Origin: Betaproteobacteria bacterium
GTDB taxonomy: Bacteria; Pseudomonadota; Gammaproteobacteria; Burkholderiales; Eutrophovitaceae
Reading direction: 5' to 3'
Assembly (NCBI GenBank): GCA_020354125.1
Contig: CP070643.1
Coordinates: 2,712,372-2,776,371 of the forward strand
Length of the DNA stretch: 64,000 nt
The notes below the pieces were generated by a model, which made no database searches, had not been told where the DNA came from, and saw only the letters and a program-made list of their open reading frames with translations. The number at the start of each line of letters is the position of its first letter. The first letter of the stretch is position 1. Made by a program: the position numbers and the translations under genes. Of this stretch, positions 33,873 to 43,040 are shown one piece after another.

Positions 33873-34421
33873 ATCGCATATTGTTTAGAGCTATGTTTGC
33901 CATTCTATCGGTCTGCGGCAAAACTGAAAAAGCGGGCGGAGCGTGGGAGTAGCTGCAAGAAAGTCCGCCCAAGATGAACCGGCAAATTGCGCACCCGTGA
34001 ATCGTCACGCAGGGTCTGTGCGACGAACAGGGCGCGCTTCAGTTGCTGGATCGTTGACCAGAAATTCTTTTAGAAACTGGAAGGGCCCACGAAGAGAGTT
34101 CTTCGTGGGCCCCCTCCCTGCCGCTCTTCAAGGCGGCTATTCTCCTCCCCCTTTTACGGGCGACTGTAAACTCGGGACCGCAAGCTTAAGCGGCTTTTGG
34201 GCTGACGTCCAGTTCGACACCGCACTCGCACTGCAGCTGGCTAACTGATCTGCCGGTCTGCAAATGCCGGGCTCATGGCATTGCCGCCATTTGTGACACG
34301 ACTCCAGCCCTTGACGAAGTTTTCATAAAATCAGAGGGCTAAGCATTATCGTGAACATCGCGTCTGAGTAGTGCTGGCGTCAGTGTTGCGCTGCGGAACG
34401 ACGTCTCAGCAGGCCTGTCGA
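33873..34421. other. 549-bp intergenic region with hairpin and possible CxCG peptide
   Basis: This holds the oxyR promoter side and the region after maeB. It contains a strong perfect hairpin at 34083-34112 and, on the minus strand, an open stretch ending CECGVELDVSPKAA with TAA at 34186-34188, 70 bp before the hairpin. That small frame could begin at a TTG at 34263 but has no clear ribosome site. It might be a tiny zinc-binding protein or the remnant of one. Confidence 0.35.
34083..34112 (-). terminator. Strong 13-bp hairpin, possible terminator
   Basis: GGGCCCACGAAGA at 34083-34095 pairs perfectly with 34100-34112 around the 4-nt loop GAGT. On the minus strand it is followed by a weak T-rich tract (CTTCCAGTTTCT), so it could end transcripts from the maeB side; on the plus strand the tail is C-rich. 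Orientation is therefore tentative. Confidence 0.5.
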
Positions 34422-36707
34422 TCAGAACAATGTCCTTTGCTGGGTGTTTGCATCGACAACCGCCAAAGCGGTCATATTCACCAATCGCCGCACCGTCGCG
34501 GTAGGCGTCAGAATATGAACCGGTTTGTCGGCGCCAAGCAAGATCGGACCAACGGTGATGCCTTCGCCTCCAGCGATCTTCAGAAGGTTGAACGCAATGT
34601 TGGCCGCATCCACATTCGGCATGATCAGCAGGTTGGCTTCACCTCTAAGCCTGGAGTCCGGATGCATGCGGTCGCGAATCGCCTCGGAAAGTGCCGCGTC
34701 ACCGTGCATTTCGCCATCGATTTCCAGGTCAGGTGCGGCACGCTCGATCAGGTCAAGTGCGTTGCTGACTTTCGATGCCGTTGGCGCATCGTCTGTACCG
34801 AAGTTCGAGTGCGACAACAGCGCGACTTTTGGCGTCAACCCGAACCGGCGCACCTCGTCAGCTGCCATCAGAGTGATTTCGGCGAGCTGCTCGGGCGAAG
34901 GATCCTCATTGACATAGGTATCTGCGACAAACAATGTGCGCCGTGGCAGCAGCAGTACGTTCATGGCGGCAAATATCGAAGCCTCAGGTTTCCGCCCGAT
35001 CACGTTACCGATGTGCCGCAGATGATCCTTGTGTCGACCGAACGTCCCGCACAACAGTGCATCGCCTTCGCCACGCCGCAACAGCATGGCGCCGATCAGA
35101 GTCGTCGATTGGCGTACGTGTGCGCGTGCATCGTCCGGTGACACGCCTTTGCGCCGCATGATTGTGTAGTAGTCCTGCCAAACTTCCTTGTAGCGAGGAT
35201 CGCTTTCCGGGTTCACCACTTCAAAGTCATTGCCGGGAACCAGGCGTAATCCGGTCCGCTTTATACGCATTTCGATGACTTCGGGACGTCCGATTAGAGT
35301 TGGTTGCGCGAGTTTTTCGTCGATCACAGTTTGCACTGCATGCAGAACCCGCTCATCTTCGCCTTCTGCATAGATGACGCGGCGCGGCGCCGATTTCGCT
35401 GCGGCAAACACCGGTTTCATCACAAATCCGGTTTGGTACACAAAATTGCTGATTTGGTCGCGATATGCAGTCATATCCGCGATCGGGCGCGTGGCAACGC
35501 CACTGTCCATCGCGGCCTGCGCGACAGCGGGCGCAATTCTGGTAATGAGCCGCGGATCGAACGGCGTAGGGATGATGTAGTCCGGGCCGAAAGACAGCTC
35601 CTGTCCCTCATAAGCGGAAGCGACGATGACCGACTGTTCGGCTTGGGCCAGATCGGCAATGGCATGTACGCAAGCCAACTTCATCTCGTCCGTGATGCGA
35701 GTCGCACCAACGTCGAGAGCACCGCGGAAAATGAACGGAAAACACAGCACGTTGTTGACTTGATTTGGATAGTCCGAGCGGCCGGTGGCAATGACTGCAT
35801 CCTTCCGTACCGCCTTGACTTCCTCAGGCAGAATTTCCGGATTGGGGTTGGCAAGTGCCAATATCAAAGGCTTGTCGGCCATCGTCTTGACCCACTCCTG
35901 CTTGATGGCGCCAGGGCCGGACAGCCCCAGGAAAATATCGGCGCCAGGCAGCGCGTCGACGATCTTGCGCTTGCCCGTCTTGCGAGCATAGCGCGCCTTG
36001 TTCGGTTCCATGTCAGGTTCACGGCCTTCGAAGATCACGCCCTTGGAGTCACACACGATGATGTTGTCTGGCTTGATGCCAATTGTGACCAGAAGATCCA
36101 GACAGGCAATCGCGGAGGCGCCGGCTCCGGAGCAGATCAGGCGCACGTCGCTGATGTTCTTGCCGACCACTTTCAATCCGTTGATTACCGCTGCGCCGAC
36201 GATGATGGCGGTGCCATGCTGGTCATCGTGAAAGACAGGAATGTTCATGCGTTCGCGAAGTTCTCTCTCGATGTAGAAACACTCCGGCGCCTTGATGTCT
36301 TCGAGGTTGATTCCGCCGAGAGTCGGTTCCAGGGCAGCGATGATGTCGACCAGTTTTTCGGGATCGTTCTCCGCCAGTTCAATATCGAACACATCTATAC
36401 CGGCGAATTTCTTGAACAGGCAGCCTTTGCCTTCCATCACTGGCTTGCCTGCCAGCGGTCCGATGTTGCCTAGCCCCAGAACCGCGGTACCGTTGGTTAC
36501 GACGCCTACAAGGTTCGCCCTCGAGGTGAGGCGGGCAGCGCGGGCCGGATCTGCCTCGATCGCCTTGCACGCGTAAGCCACACCCGGCGAGTAAGCAAGC
36601 GCGAGGTCGCGTTGGTTGGTGAGCCCTTTGGTGGGCACGACCGAAATCTTTCCCGCCACAGGAAACTCGTGATACTCGAGTGCGTCAATCTCCAGAGGAT
36701 TGGTCAT
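34422..36707 (-). CDS. maeB: NADP-dependent malic enzyme with phosphotransacetylase-like domain
   Basis: This 761-residue protein converts malate to pyruvate and CO2 with NADPH production. The N-terminal malic enzyme part (about 1-430) has [20 protein letters not shown], the [10 protein letters not shown] metal/active-site motif and [16 protein letters not shown] as the cofactor motif. The C-terminal 320 residues are the phosphotransacetylase-like regulatory domain ([25 protein letters not shown]-like end). Length matches E. coli MaeB (759). The ribosome binding region is duplicated: see the tandem repeat directly upstream. It is divergent from the GlpD-like gene. Confidence 0.95.
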   Translation of the reverse strand: MTNPLEIDALEYHEFPVAGKISVVPTKGLTNQRDLALAYSPGVAYACKAIEADPARAARLTSRANLVGVVTNGTAVLGLGNIGPLAGKPVMEGKGCLFKKFAGIDVFDIELAENDPEKLVDIIAALEPTLGGINLEDIKAPECFYIERELRERMNIPVFHDDQHGTAIIVGAAVINGLKVVGKNISDVRLICSGAGASAIACLDLLVTIGIKPDNIIVCDSKGVIFEGREPDMEPNKARYARKTGKRKIVDALPGADIFLGLSGPGAIKQEWVKTMADKPLILALANPNPEILPEEVKAVRKDAVIATGRSDYPNQVNNVLCFPFIFRGALDVGATRITDEMKLACVHAIADLAQAEQSVIVASAYEGQELSFGPDYIIPTPFDPRLITRIAPAVAQAAMDSGVATRPIADMTAYRDQISNFVYQTGFVMKPVFAAAKSAPRRVIYAEGEDERVLHAVQTVIDEKLAQPTLIGRPEVIEMRIKRTGLRLVPGNDFEVVNPESDPRYKEVWQDYYTIMRRKGVSPDDARAHVRQSTTLIGAMLLRRGEGDALLCGTFGRHKDHLRHIGNVIGRKPEASIFAAMNVLLLPRRTLFVADTYVNEDPSPEQLAEITLMAADEVRRFGLTPKVALLSHSNFGTDDAPTASKVSNALDLIERAAPDLEIDGEMHGDAALSEAIRDRMHPDSRLRGEANLLIMPNVDAANIAFNLLKIAGGEGITVGPILLGADKPVHILTPTATVRRLVNMTALAVVDANTQQRTLF

Positions 36708-36713
36708 GAGGGC

Positions 36714-36755
36714 TCCTTATCGGTGTGATCCTTATTGGTGTGATCCTTATTGGTG
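36714..36755 (-). repeat. 15-bp tandem repeat carrying extra Shine-Dalgarno copies before maeB
   Basis: On the plus strand 36721-36735 and 36736-36750 are near-identical 15-bp units (YGGTGTGATCCTTAT), with partial units at 36714-36720 and 36751-36755. Read on the minus strand, each unit presents ATAAGGA, so three AAGGA ribosome-binding sequences lie in tandem before the maeB ATG at 36707. Only the nearest is at normal spacing. Confidence 0.75.
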
Positions 36756-36988
36756 CGTTGCTGTTCATGCGCTTTGAAGCATGATACGCGCAGTCGATGC
36801 AGGGTTTTGACACGCAACAGGATTTTTTGTATCGCGAAACAAAGTGAATTCATTCGTTTGTTATGCGTCGCGACCGAGGTGATCGGTTCGGATTGCGCAG
36901 ACGGCTTGCCTGAGTCCGTGCTTGTCCCGTCGGTGGCCCGGACAATGCATACTTGGCTGACTGTGAGCGATGAATTGAGGGCGAGAAT

Positions 36989-38065
36989 TTGAGGCTGGCG
37001 ATCATCGGCGCTGGCATCAACGGCATCATGAGCGGGTGGGCGCTGCTCGAAGAAGGCCACGACGTGGTGATGTTCGAGCAGGCAGATCCGATGGGTGCTA
37101 CAAGCAGTGCTTCTACCAAACTGTTGCACGGCGGTTTGCGTTACCTTGAGCATGGCGATTTTGCGCTGGTGCGCGAAGGCCTGCGTGCCAGAGCCTGGTG
37201 GCTCGAGCGCGCTCCACAGCACACGCGGTCGATCGAAATCGCGATCCCGGTGTATCGAGATTCGGCACGTTCGCGTCTTACGTTGAAAGCGGGGTTGGTT
37301 GCCTACGAATTTCTGGCGGGGCGCTACCGTCTTGGTGGTCATTACTGGTTGAATGGTACCGATCTGTTGCAGCGCGTCCCGCACCTCAGGTCGAACGGCC
37401 TGCGTGGAGCGTACCTGTTCCAGGACGGTCAGATGAACGATCGTGCACTTGGAAACTGGGCGCTGAGCCAAATTGTTGGGATGGGCGCAGAGGTGGTTTC
37501 CCCGGTTTACGTCGAACGCATTGATACCGATGGCGTGGTTGTGACTTCGCAAGGCAAGCAGAAGTTCGACGGCGTCATCAACGCCTGTGGCCCATGGGCT
37601 GCGGCACTGCTTCAGCGCAGTAATGTCAGTTCGCGCCACGGCCTCGATTTGATTCGTGGCAGCCATCTGCTGGTCGCACGCCGGCATGAATGCGGTTTTC
37701 TCGTTGAATCACCGGATGACGCTCGTCCCTGTTTCGTCCTGCCGTATGAAGGCTACACGCTGATCGGAACAACTGAGGTACGACAGGCGCTGGACGAGCC
37801 TATCGAATGCAGTGAGCAGGAAATTGCCTATCTTTCGCGTGTCTACGAAGCCTTTTTTGACGACAAGCTGGAGCCAGCCGGTGTCGTTTCCACTTTCGCC
37901 GGCGTGCGGCCCCTGGTCGCATCGGCGGAGCGCGAAGTCAGCGCCATGACACGAGAATCGGCGATCGAGTGCCAAGGTCGAATCTTGACTATCTTCGGCG
38001 GCAAGTGGACAACATCGCGCGAACTCGGGTTGCGTGTGGCGATAATGGCACACGACTGGAACTGA
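36989..38065 (+). CDS. GlpD-like FAD-dependent oxidoreductase, short form
   Basis: This 358-residue FAD oxidoreductase of the glycerol-3-phosphate dehydrogenase/DAO family has the FAD motif IIGAGINGIMSGWAL (4-18), then MGATSSASTKLLHGGLRYL, the flavin/substrate segment, INACGPWAA and a late IFGGKWTTSRELG. E. coli GlpD has 501 residues; here the C-terminal cap domain is missing, so it may act on a different polyol phosphate or alpha-hydroxy/amino acid. The start is a TTG at 36989 with GAGGGCGAGAAT upstream. It is divergent from maeB and just upstream of a cold-shock gene with its own promoter. Confidence 0.85.
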   Translation: MRLAIIGAGINGIMSGWALLEEGHDVVMFEQADPMGATSSASTKLLHGGLRYLEHGDFALVREGLRARAWWLERAPQHTRSIEIAIPVYRDSARSRLTLKAGLVAYEFLAGRYRLGGHYWLNGTDLLQRVPHLRSNGLRGAYLFQDGQMNDRALGNWALSQIVGMGAEVVSPVYVERIDTDGVVVTSQGKQKFDGVINACGPWAAALLQRSNVSSRHGLDLIRGSHLLVARRHECGFLVESPDDARPCFVLPYEGYTLIGTTEVRQALDEPIECSEQEIAYLSRVYEAFFDDKLEPAGVVSTFAGVRPLVASAEREVSAMTRESAIECQGRILTIFGGKWTTSRELGLRVAIMAHDWN

Positions 38066-38103
38066 TCCGCGGTGAGATGAAATAGCCACCAGAAAAAGTT
38101 CCT

Positions 38104-38132
38104 TTGACCGACAGCGCAAAGGCGCGTATAAC
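38104..38132 (+). promoter_or_regulatory. Sigma-70 promoter of the cold-shock gene
   Basis: TTGACC at 38104-38109 and TATAAC at 38127-38132 are separated by exactly 17 bp, each one mismatch from consensus. Transcription would start near 38139, giving a 5' leader of about 145 nt before the ATG at 38283, the long leader seen in cspA-type genes. A small GCGCG/CGCGC stem overlaps the -10. Confidence 0.75.
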
Positions 38133-38282
38133 GCGCATTGCAAGATTCTCAAGCTGGGAAATCGTTAAGCTATGTGGGCCGCACGCGCGATGCTTGCTCG
38201 CTTGTTTGATCTCTCCTTGAAGTTCTGGCAGTTCGGGTGAAAACCTCACCACCATTTTTTACCAATACAGGAAGAGATTGAC

Positions 38283-38489
38283 ATGAGTACCGGTACCGTA
38301 AAGTGGTTCAATGATGCAAAAGGCTTTGGATTCATTACGCCTGATGAAGGCGGAAAAGATCTTTTCGCACATTTTTCGGCGATTCAGGGAAACGGTTTCA
38401 AGACGCTAAGCGAGAACCAAAAGGTGTCTTTCGACGTGACCACTGGTCCGAAAGGCGACCAGGCAACCAACATCAAGCCCATAGATTGA
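38283..38489 (+). CDS. CspA-family cold-shock protein
   Basis: This 68-residue single-domain nucleic-acid chaperone has both RNA-binding motifs, KGFGFI and LFAHFSAI, and the usual [14 protein letters not shown] start. Such proteins bind single-stranded RNA and melt structure, either on cold shock or constitutively. AGGAAGAG lies before ATG 38283. It is monocistronic, framed by a clear promoter with a long leader and an intrinsic terminator. Which csp paralogue it is cannot be told from sequence alone. Confidence 0.95.
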   Translation: MSTGTVKWFNDAKGFGFITPDEGGKDLFAHFSAIQGNGFKTLSENQKVSFDVTTGPKGDQATNIKPID

Positions 38490-38543
38490 TTCTGGCTGCG
38501 GATTAATTAGATGCACACCCGCAGGGGGTGCAGATCAATACAG

Positions 38544-38572
38544 AAAAAGCCCGGCTTGGTCCGGGCTTTTTT
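38544..38572 (+). terminator. Intrinsic terminator of the cold-shock gene
   Basis: AGCCCGG at 38548-38554 pairs with CCGGGCT at 38561-38567 around a 6-nt loop, extended by flanking A and T runs and followed by TTTTTT. It lies 55 bp after the cold-shock stop and is the clearest rho-independent terminator in the window. Confidence 0.9.
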
Positions 38573-38729
38573 GATTGGGTTCGTCGCCGGACATGCACAG
38601 GAAACGATGCGACGTAGTTGAGATCGCGCTGCCTTAATCGCAGCGACTGATTATCGCAGCTATTGATTGTTGCAGCGATAAGAACGCCGCGGAGCCTTAT
38701 TGTTGGCCCACGGCGTCGCTGCAATGAGC

Positions 38730-39089
38730 TCAGGCCGTTGCGCTGGCTCGACGTCTGCGCTCGACCGGTGTGGCTGCTTTTCGCTGACGGCGATCGGCGA
38801 GTCCGGCGCGCGTGATCAGTTCGCGCCAAAAACGGTCACTTTGGTCGGACTTGAACTTGATATACAGCGATACGTGTTCCGGGTAGGCGTCGCTCGATCC
38901 AAGCCGCGACAGGTGCTCCGTACTTTTCGTCTGTGACATGGACGGCGAGTTGTCCGATTCCCAAGCGCGCATGATCGTTTGCCACAGAGAAATCTCGAAC
39001 GGATCATCGTCTTCCTCGAATCCGTACTGCCACTTTAGAAACGATACTTCGGCCGAAGAAAGATCCTGATTGCGAATTTTCAGGCTCAT
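38730..39089 (-). CDS. Hypothetical protein
   Basis: This 119-residue soluble protein is not recognised. The first half is mixed (LKIRNQDLSSAEVSFLKWQY, then an acidic EEDDDPFEISLW patch), the middle has an SDAYPEHVSLYIKFKS strand region and the last about 25 residues are very basic (DRRQRKAATPVERRRRA), possibly a nucleic-acid-binding tail. GCGAGG lies upstream of ATG 39089. It converges on the cold-shock gene and has no operon partner. Confidence 0.6.
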   Translation of the reverse strand: MSLKIRNQDLSSAEVSFLKWQYGFEEDDDPFEISLWQTIMRAWESDNSPSMSQTKSTEHLSRLGSSDAYPEHVSLYIKFKSDQSDRFWRELITRAGLADRRQRKAATPVERRRRASATA

Positions 39090-39356
39090 CGATACCTCGC
39101 AGTGCCTTTACAGGCTAATGCCTACTTCATTCTTTGAGTCCGCCCCGCATGAAAAGTTTGCGCGCAGCAGGCCCATACATAGAAAAATACCACGTTGTGC
39201 GCCCAGAATCGAATCGGGCGATATCCAATTTATGTTGGGGCGGCGCCGCGTTTTTCAAGCTATCACGCTTGTCTTTTGAGCCATGACGCTATGGCGCGGG
39301 CAAGGTTCCATATTGGCTCGGATCCGTGACCGGTGCCTGGTAAGGTGGTGTCACGG

Positions 39357-39767
39357 TTAGCCGTAGGTGCGCAGCCTGAATACGTAGGGCAACAGCCAGA
39401 ACCATTGGATGTAGCCAAGCACGGTGGCTCCTAACCAGGCCAGCATTTCCGGGCCGTACAGTCGCCAGAATGCCGACGGTACGCCAGCCGCCAGGGCAGC
39501 TGATCCGGCCAGGGATTCCAGGTTGGGTGCGAGCCACACCCAAAGCAGGCCGGCGGGAAATGCCAGCACGCCCATGATCGCGTCCAGCAGCTGCCGATGT
39601 TCGATTCGTTGTCCAGCGCCGTCAACGAACCCCCATCCGAACCACCATCCGGCCAGTGCTGCCAGACAGAGCAGCAGCCAGCTGAACCTGACGTAGCGCT
39701 TCAACCGCACCGTCCAGTGACCGGGTCTTACGTAGTCGCGGGATCTTCTTTTTCTCCGAAACGGCAT
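39357..39767 (-). CDS. Hypothetical small membrane protein
   Basis: This 136-residue protein has a strongly basic N-terminus (RRKRRSRDYVRPGHW) and three hydrophobic segments (about 29-47, 62-83 and 107-128), consistent with an inner-membrane protein with its N-terminus inside. It is rich in tryptophan. No family recognised. Its start lies head-to-head with the acyl-CoA synthetase gene, 121 bp away, so the two probably share a control region. The 267 bp downstream of its stop, toward the next hypothetical, show nothing I can name. Confidence 0.6.
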   Translation of the reverse strand: MPFRRKRRSRDYVRPGHWTVRLKRYVRFSWLLLCLAALAGWWFGWGFVDGAGQRIEHRQLLDAIMGVLAFPAGLLWVWLAPNLESLAGSAALAAGVPSAFWRLYGPEMLAWLGATVLGYIQWFWLLPYVFRLRTYG

Positions 39768-39888
39768 GCTGCGTCAGTCTAATTCGTCATTGGGCCATCG
39801 GCGTGGTCGCGGTGGTCAAGGCACTGGTTTGAACGATCGAAGCCGGATAGGGCACACTGCTGTTGATATCTGCGATGGGAGGGAATGC

Positions 39889-41505
39889 GTGTTACCGGTG
39901 CGAGATTCTTATGAGGCTTTGTACAAGGAATTCTCATGGAATATTCCGGATCATTACAACATCGGTATCGACATTTGTGACAAATGGGCCGATGACCGGG
40001 ACAAACAGGCTTTGATTTATGAGACGAGCGACGGCGATATGCGCCGCTACAGCTTTCATGATCTGCGCACTCTGTCCAATCGCGCGGCCAATTTGTTCGC
40101 TGCTCGCGGCATAGAGCGCGGTGATCGTGTTGCCATCCTGCTGCCGCAGCAGCCCGAGACAGCGCTCTCCCACATTGCCGCATACAAGCTGGGTGCAATT
40201 GCCGTGCCGCTTTTTACCCTGTTTGGCTTCGATGCGCTCCGATATCGCCTTGCAGACTCCGGGACCAAGGCCGTTGTAACGGATGCCGCTGGGGCGGAGA
40301 AGATCGCGCAGATTCGCGACGATCTCCCGCAGCTGGAGCACGTTTTCTGCGTCGACCAGCCGAGCTCGGGCGGCGAGGATTTCCATTCGCTTCTGCAGCG
40401 TGCGTCGGACTCTTTCATGCCGGTTCAGACTGCCGCGGGTGATCCGGCCCTGATCATCTATACCTCTGGCACCACCGGTGCGCCGAAAGGGGCATTGCTT
40501 CCGCACCGTACGCTGCTTGGACACCTGCCAGGCGTGGAGATGTCGCACGATTTCCTTGGTTTTGAAGGTGATCTGATTTGGACGCCGGCCGACTGGGCCT
40601 GGATTGGCGGACTGATGGACGTTCTGTTTGCTGCATGGCACCTTGGTGTCGCGGTGGTGGCGCGTCGATTTGGCAAATTCGACCCGGAGGCAGCATTTGA
40701 TCTCATGGCCAGGCACGCGGTACGCAATGTGTTCTTGCCGCCAACTGCATTGAAACTGTTGCGAACCGTGGACAACCCGGCCCAGCGATGGAAACTGAAT
40801 CTGCGCTCGCTCGCGAGTGGCGGGGAATCTCTCGGGATCGAGTTGCTGCAGTGGTCGCGCCAGCAACTCGGTCTGACCATCAACGAGTTCTATGGCCAGA
40901 CCGAATGCAATATGACAGTGTCGTCTTGCTCGGCTTTGTTTGACGTCAAACCTGGCGCGATAGGTAAAGCGGCACCGGGCCATCGCGTTGCTGTCGTCGA
41001 TGAGCGAGGCGGCATTGTGCCGGCCGGTGAGCAGGGAAGAATTGCGGTCCACTCACCGGATCCGGTGATGTTTCTCGAATACTGGAACAACGCACCGGCG
41101 ACGCAGGCCAAATTCATCGGTGACTGGCTGGTCACTGGCGATATGGGCATGAAGGATGAACAAGGGTATATCACTTTTGTTGGGCGCGATGACGATGTCA
41201 TTACCAGTGCCGGCTATCGAATTGGGCCGGGACCCATTGAGGACTGTCTGTTGTCGCATCCGGCGGTGCGAATGGCTGCTGTTGTGGGCAAGCCGGATCC
41301 GCAGCGAACCGAGATCGTCAAAGCCTACGTCGTGTTGCGCGCCGGCGTCGAAGCCAGTGATGAACTCACTGGTGAGCTGCAGCAGCACGTGCGCACGCGC
41401 CTGTCGGCCCATGAGTATCCGCGCGAGGTGCGCTACATTGATGCCCTGCCGCAGACCGCGACAGGCAAGATAATCCGCCGCACGCTGCGCGATATGGATA
41501 GCTGA
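39889..41505 (+). CDS. AMP-dependent acyl-CoA synthetase
   Basis: This 538-residue adenylate-forming enzyme makes an acyl-CoA from a carboxylic acid, ATP and CoA. Motifs seen: the P-loop-like YTSGTTGAPKGA near residue 193, NEFYGQTECNMTVSS near 335, the VTGDMGMKDEQGYITFVGRDDD core near 420-430 and the catalytic lysine in TATGKIIRR near 528. The GYRIGPGPIED hinge is that of the acetyl/propionyl/medium-chain acyl-CoA synthetase branch. The start is a GTG at 39889 with GGAGGG 5 nt upstream, which beats an in-frame ATG at 39766. Substrate probably short or medium chain. Confidence 0.88.
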   Translation: MLPVRDSYEALYKEFSWNIPDHYNIGIDICDKWADDRDKQALIYETSDGDMRRYSFHDLRTLSNRAANLFAARGIERGDRVAILLPQQPETALSHIAAYKLGAIAVPLFTLFGFDALRYRLADSGTKAVVTDAAGAEKIAQIRDDLPQLEHVFCVDQPSSGGEDFHSLLQRASDSFMPVQTAAGDPALIIYTSGTTGAPKGALLPHRTLLGHLPGVEMSHDFLGFEGDLIWTPADWAWIGGLMDVLFAAWHLGVAVVARRFGKFDPEAAFDLMARHAVRNVFLPPTALKLLRTVDNPAQRWKLNLRSLASGGESLGIELLQWSRQQLGLTINEFYGQTECNMTVSSCSALFDVKPGAIGKAAPGHRVAVVDERGGIVPAGEQGRIAVHSPDPVMFLEYWNNAPATQAKFIGDWLVTGDMGMKDEQGYITFVGRDDDVITSAGYRIGPGPIEDCLLSHPAVRMAAVVGKPDPQRTEIVKAYVVLRAGVEASDELTGELQQHVRTRLSAHEYPREVRYIDALPQTATGKIIRRTLRDMDS

Positions 41506-41573
41506 GCGGCTGGCACAACGAACCCGCCACCGCTGGGCGACTTGTCATTGCTAATACAATAACTGCGACTCGT

Positions 41574-43040
41574 CTATAGCGATTCGACGAATTTCACCAG
41601 TGCCATGCGGTCTTCTGCCGACATCTGTCTGAATCGCTCGCGCGCCGCCTTTGCCTCGCCGCCGTGCCACAGAATGGCCTCGGTCACGTTACGCGCCCGG
41701 CCATCGTGAAGCAGATCACTGTGCCCGTTGACGGTGGGCAGCAATCCGATTCCCCACAACGGAGGTGTACGCCATTCGCTGCCGCTTGCTTCGAAGTCCG
41801 GTCTGCCATCGGCCAGATCGGGCCCCATGTCATGCAGCAGCATGTCCGTGTACGGTCGAATCGTTACATCTGCGGCAGCCTTGATGTCATGCGGCAGGCG
41901 GTCGGCAGCGGCGGTTTGCAGTTCCGGGATGTGGCAGGTGCTGCATTGTGCCCGTTCGAACAGTTCCTCGCCGTGCCTGACCGCGGGGTCGCTCGCGTTT
42001 CTGCGTGCAGGTACTGCAAGCGTACGCAGGTACAGCGAAAGGTTGGTCAGCCGGCTTGGATTGACTTCGGGGCGGAAGGCGTTGCCCGTGCAACCACCTT
42101 GCCCTCCGCACGACGCGGCTGACGGTGTGTCCAGGCATTGCGTCTGCACTGCCGGACAGTTTTCCTGTTGGAACAGGTAGGTTGTTGCGCCAATGTCGCC
42201 CATGAAGGCCGCGGCCGTCTGCTGGCGCACACTTGGCTGGTTCGCCTTCCAGCCGAACCGGCCCATGGCGCGGCGCTCGTTCTCAATGTCCCACACATAA
42301 TTTGGCCTGCCGCTGACACCTTGCTCAAGCTGGCGTTCGGCGATTGCCAGAAGCGTTTCGTCGGGTACCGCTTCGAGCAGGCCAAGTCCGACCAGTTGCG
42401 GGGCAACGCGCAGCGAGGTCATGGTGCTCTTGCCCATGTCCCCAAACTGTAGTTCCGCGAATTCAATGTTCGGTTCGCGCAGGGTGACGATCTCACCGTC
42501 GGCCAGCTTCACCTCACGCGGCATGTAGTTGACGATGACTTTCCCTTCCGGTGGAACCCGGCCTTCAATGCCGCGGTTCTGGAATTGATCGCCATAGGCA
42601 GGATGTGGTGACGGCGCGCCAAACTCGTCCTTGCCAGCAATGCTGAGCCGAACCAGCGGGCCGCGTATCGCCTCACCGCCGTCGTCGACAGCCGGCGAGC
42701 GGCCGTTCGCCTCGTGGCAATGCGAACAGCGATCTTCGTTAAAAGTCGGTCCCAGCCCCCAGACCCCGGGCTCGGGCGCAACCACCCAGGCTTCGTTGAA
42801 CGCCTCTTGCCCGGCGACGAAGCGTTTGCCCTGTTTCTTGCTCAAATCGGCGATCGGCATGCTGTAGGCCGTCTCGTCATGTTGCGCGCTGGTCCAGGCG
42901 GGACCGGCTGTGAACATGTCTGGATGCAATGTTTCCGCGGCTCCGGCCAGTCCTACAGCGGCACCCAACAAGAGCAGCGCTATTTTGTGCGACTTGGGCT
43001 TGATTGCCGATTCAGGATCTGCCTTAGCGGCGCGAGACAT
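41574..43040 (-). CDS. Exported di-haem oxidoreductase-like c-type cytochrome (DUF1111-like)
   Basis: This 488-residue protein has a signal or anchor segment (about 19-35). Two CxxCH haem-attachment sites are visible, CSHCH at about 105-109 and CSTCH at about 363-367, with an additional cysteine-rich stretch between (CLDTPSAASCGGQGGC). The arrangement matches the DUF1111 di-haem 'thiol oxidoreductase'/putative peroxidase family, periplasmic electron-transfer proteins. Its ATG overlaps the stop of the FmdB-type gene (ATGA), so the two are translationally coupled. Substrate unknown. Confidence 0.82.
   Translation of the reverse strand: MSRAAKADPESAIKPKSHKIALLLLGAAVGLAGAAETLHPDMFTAGPAWTSAQHDETAYSMPIADLSKKQGKRFVAGQEAFNEAWVVAPEPGVWGLGPTFNEDRCSHCHEANGRSPAVDDGGEAIRGPLVRLSIAGKDEFGAPSPHPAYGDQFQNRGIEGRVPPEGKVIVNYMPREVKLADGEIVTLREPNIEFAELQFGDMGKSTMTSLRVAPQLVGLGLLEAVPDETLLAIAERQLEQGVSGRPNYVWDIENERRAMGRFGWKANQPSVRQQTAAAFMGDIGATTYLFQQENCPAVQTQCLDTPSAASCGGQGGCTGNAFRPEVNPSRLTNLSLYLRTLAVPARRNASDPAVRHGEELFERAQCSTCHIPELQTAAADRLPHDIKAAADVTIRPYTDMLLHDMGPDLADGRPDFEASGSEWRTPPLWGIGLLPTVNGHSDLLHDGRARNVTEAILWHGGEAKAARERFRQMSAEDRMALVKFVESL

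Noticed and set aside
33873..33920. ATAG-containing stretch upstream of oxyR as a possible OxyR site
   Set aside because: The ATAG elements are spaced by about 14 bp, not the 10-11 bp period expected for OxyR, so I do not call an operator.
35304..36473. Long plus-strand open frame of 389 codons
   Set aside because: It is antisense to maeB, whose malic enzyme motifs are beyond doubt; its residue composition (H, R, Q-rich) is that of a reverse-complement shadow.
36704..37687. Long minus-strand open frame of 327 codons
   Set aside because: It is antisense to the GlpD-like gene, has no family motifs, and ends in a low-complexity THKEQ/NKDH repeat that is only the translation of the maeB tandem repeat.
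39934..41052. Minus-strand open frame of 372 codons
   Set aside because: Antisense to the acyl-CoA synthetase with intact AMP-binding motifs; no ribosome site.
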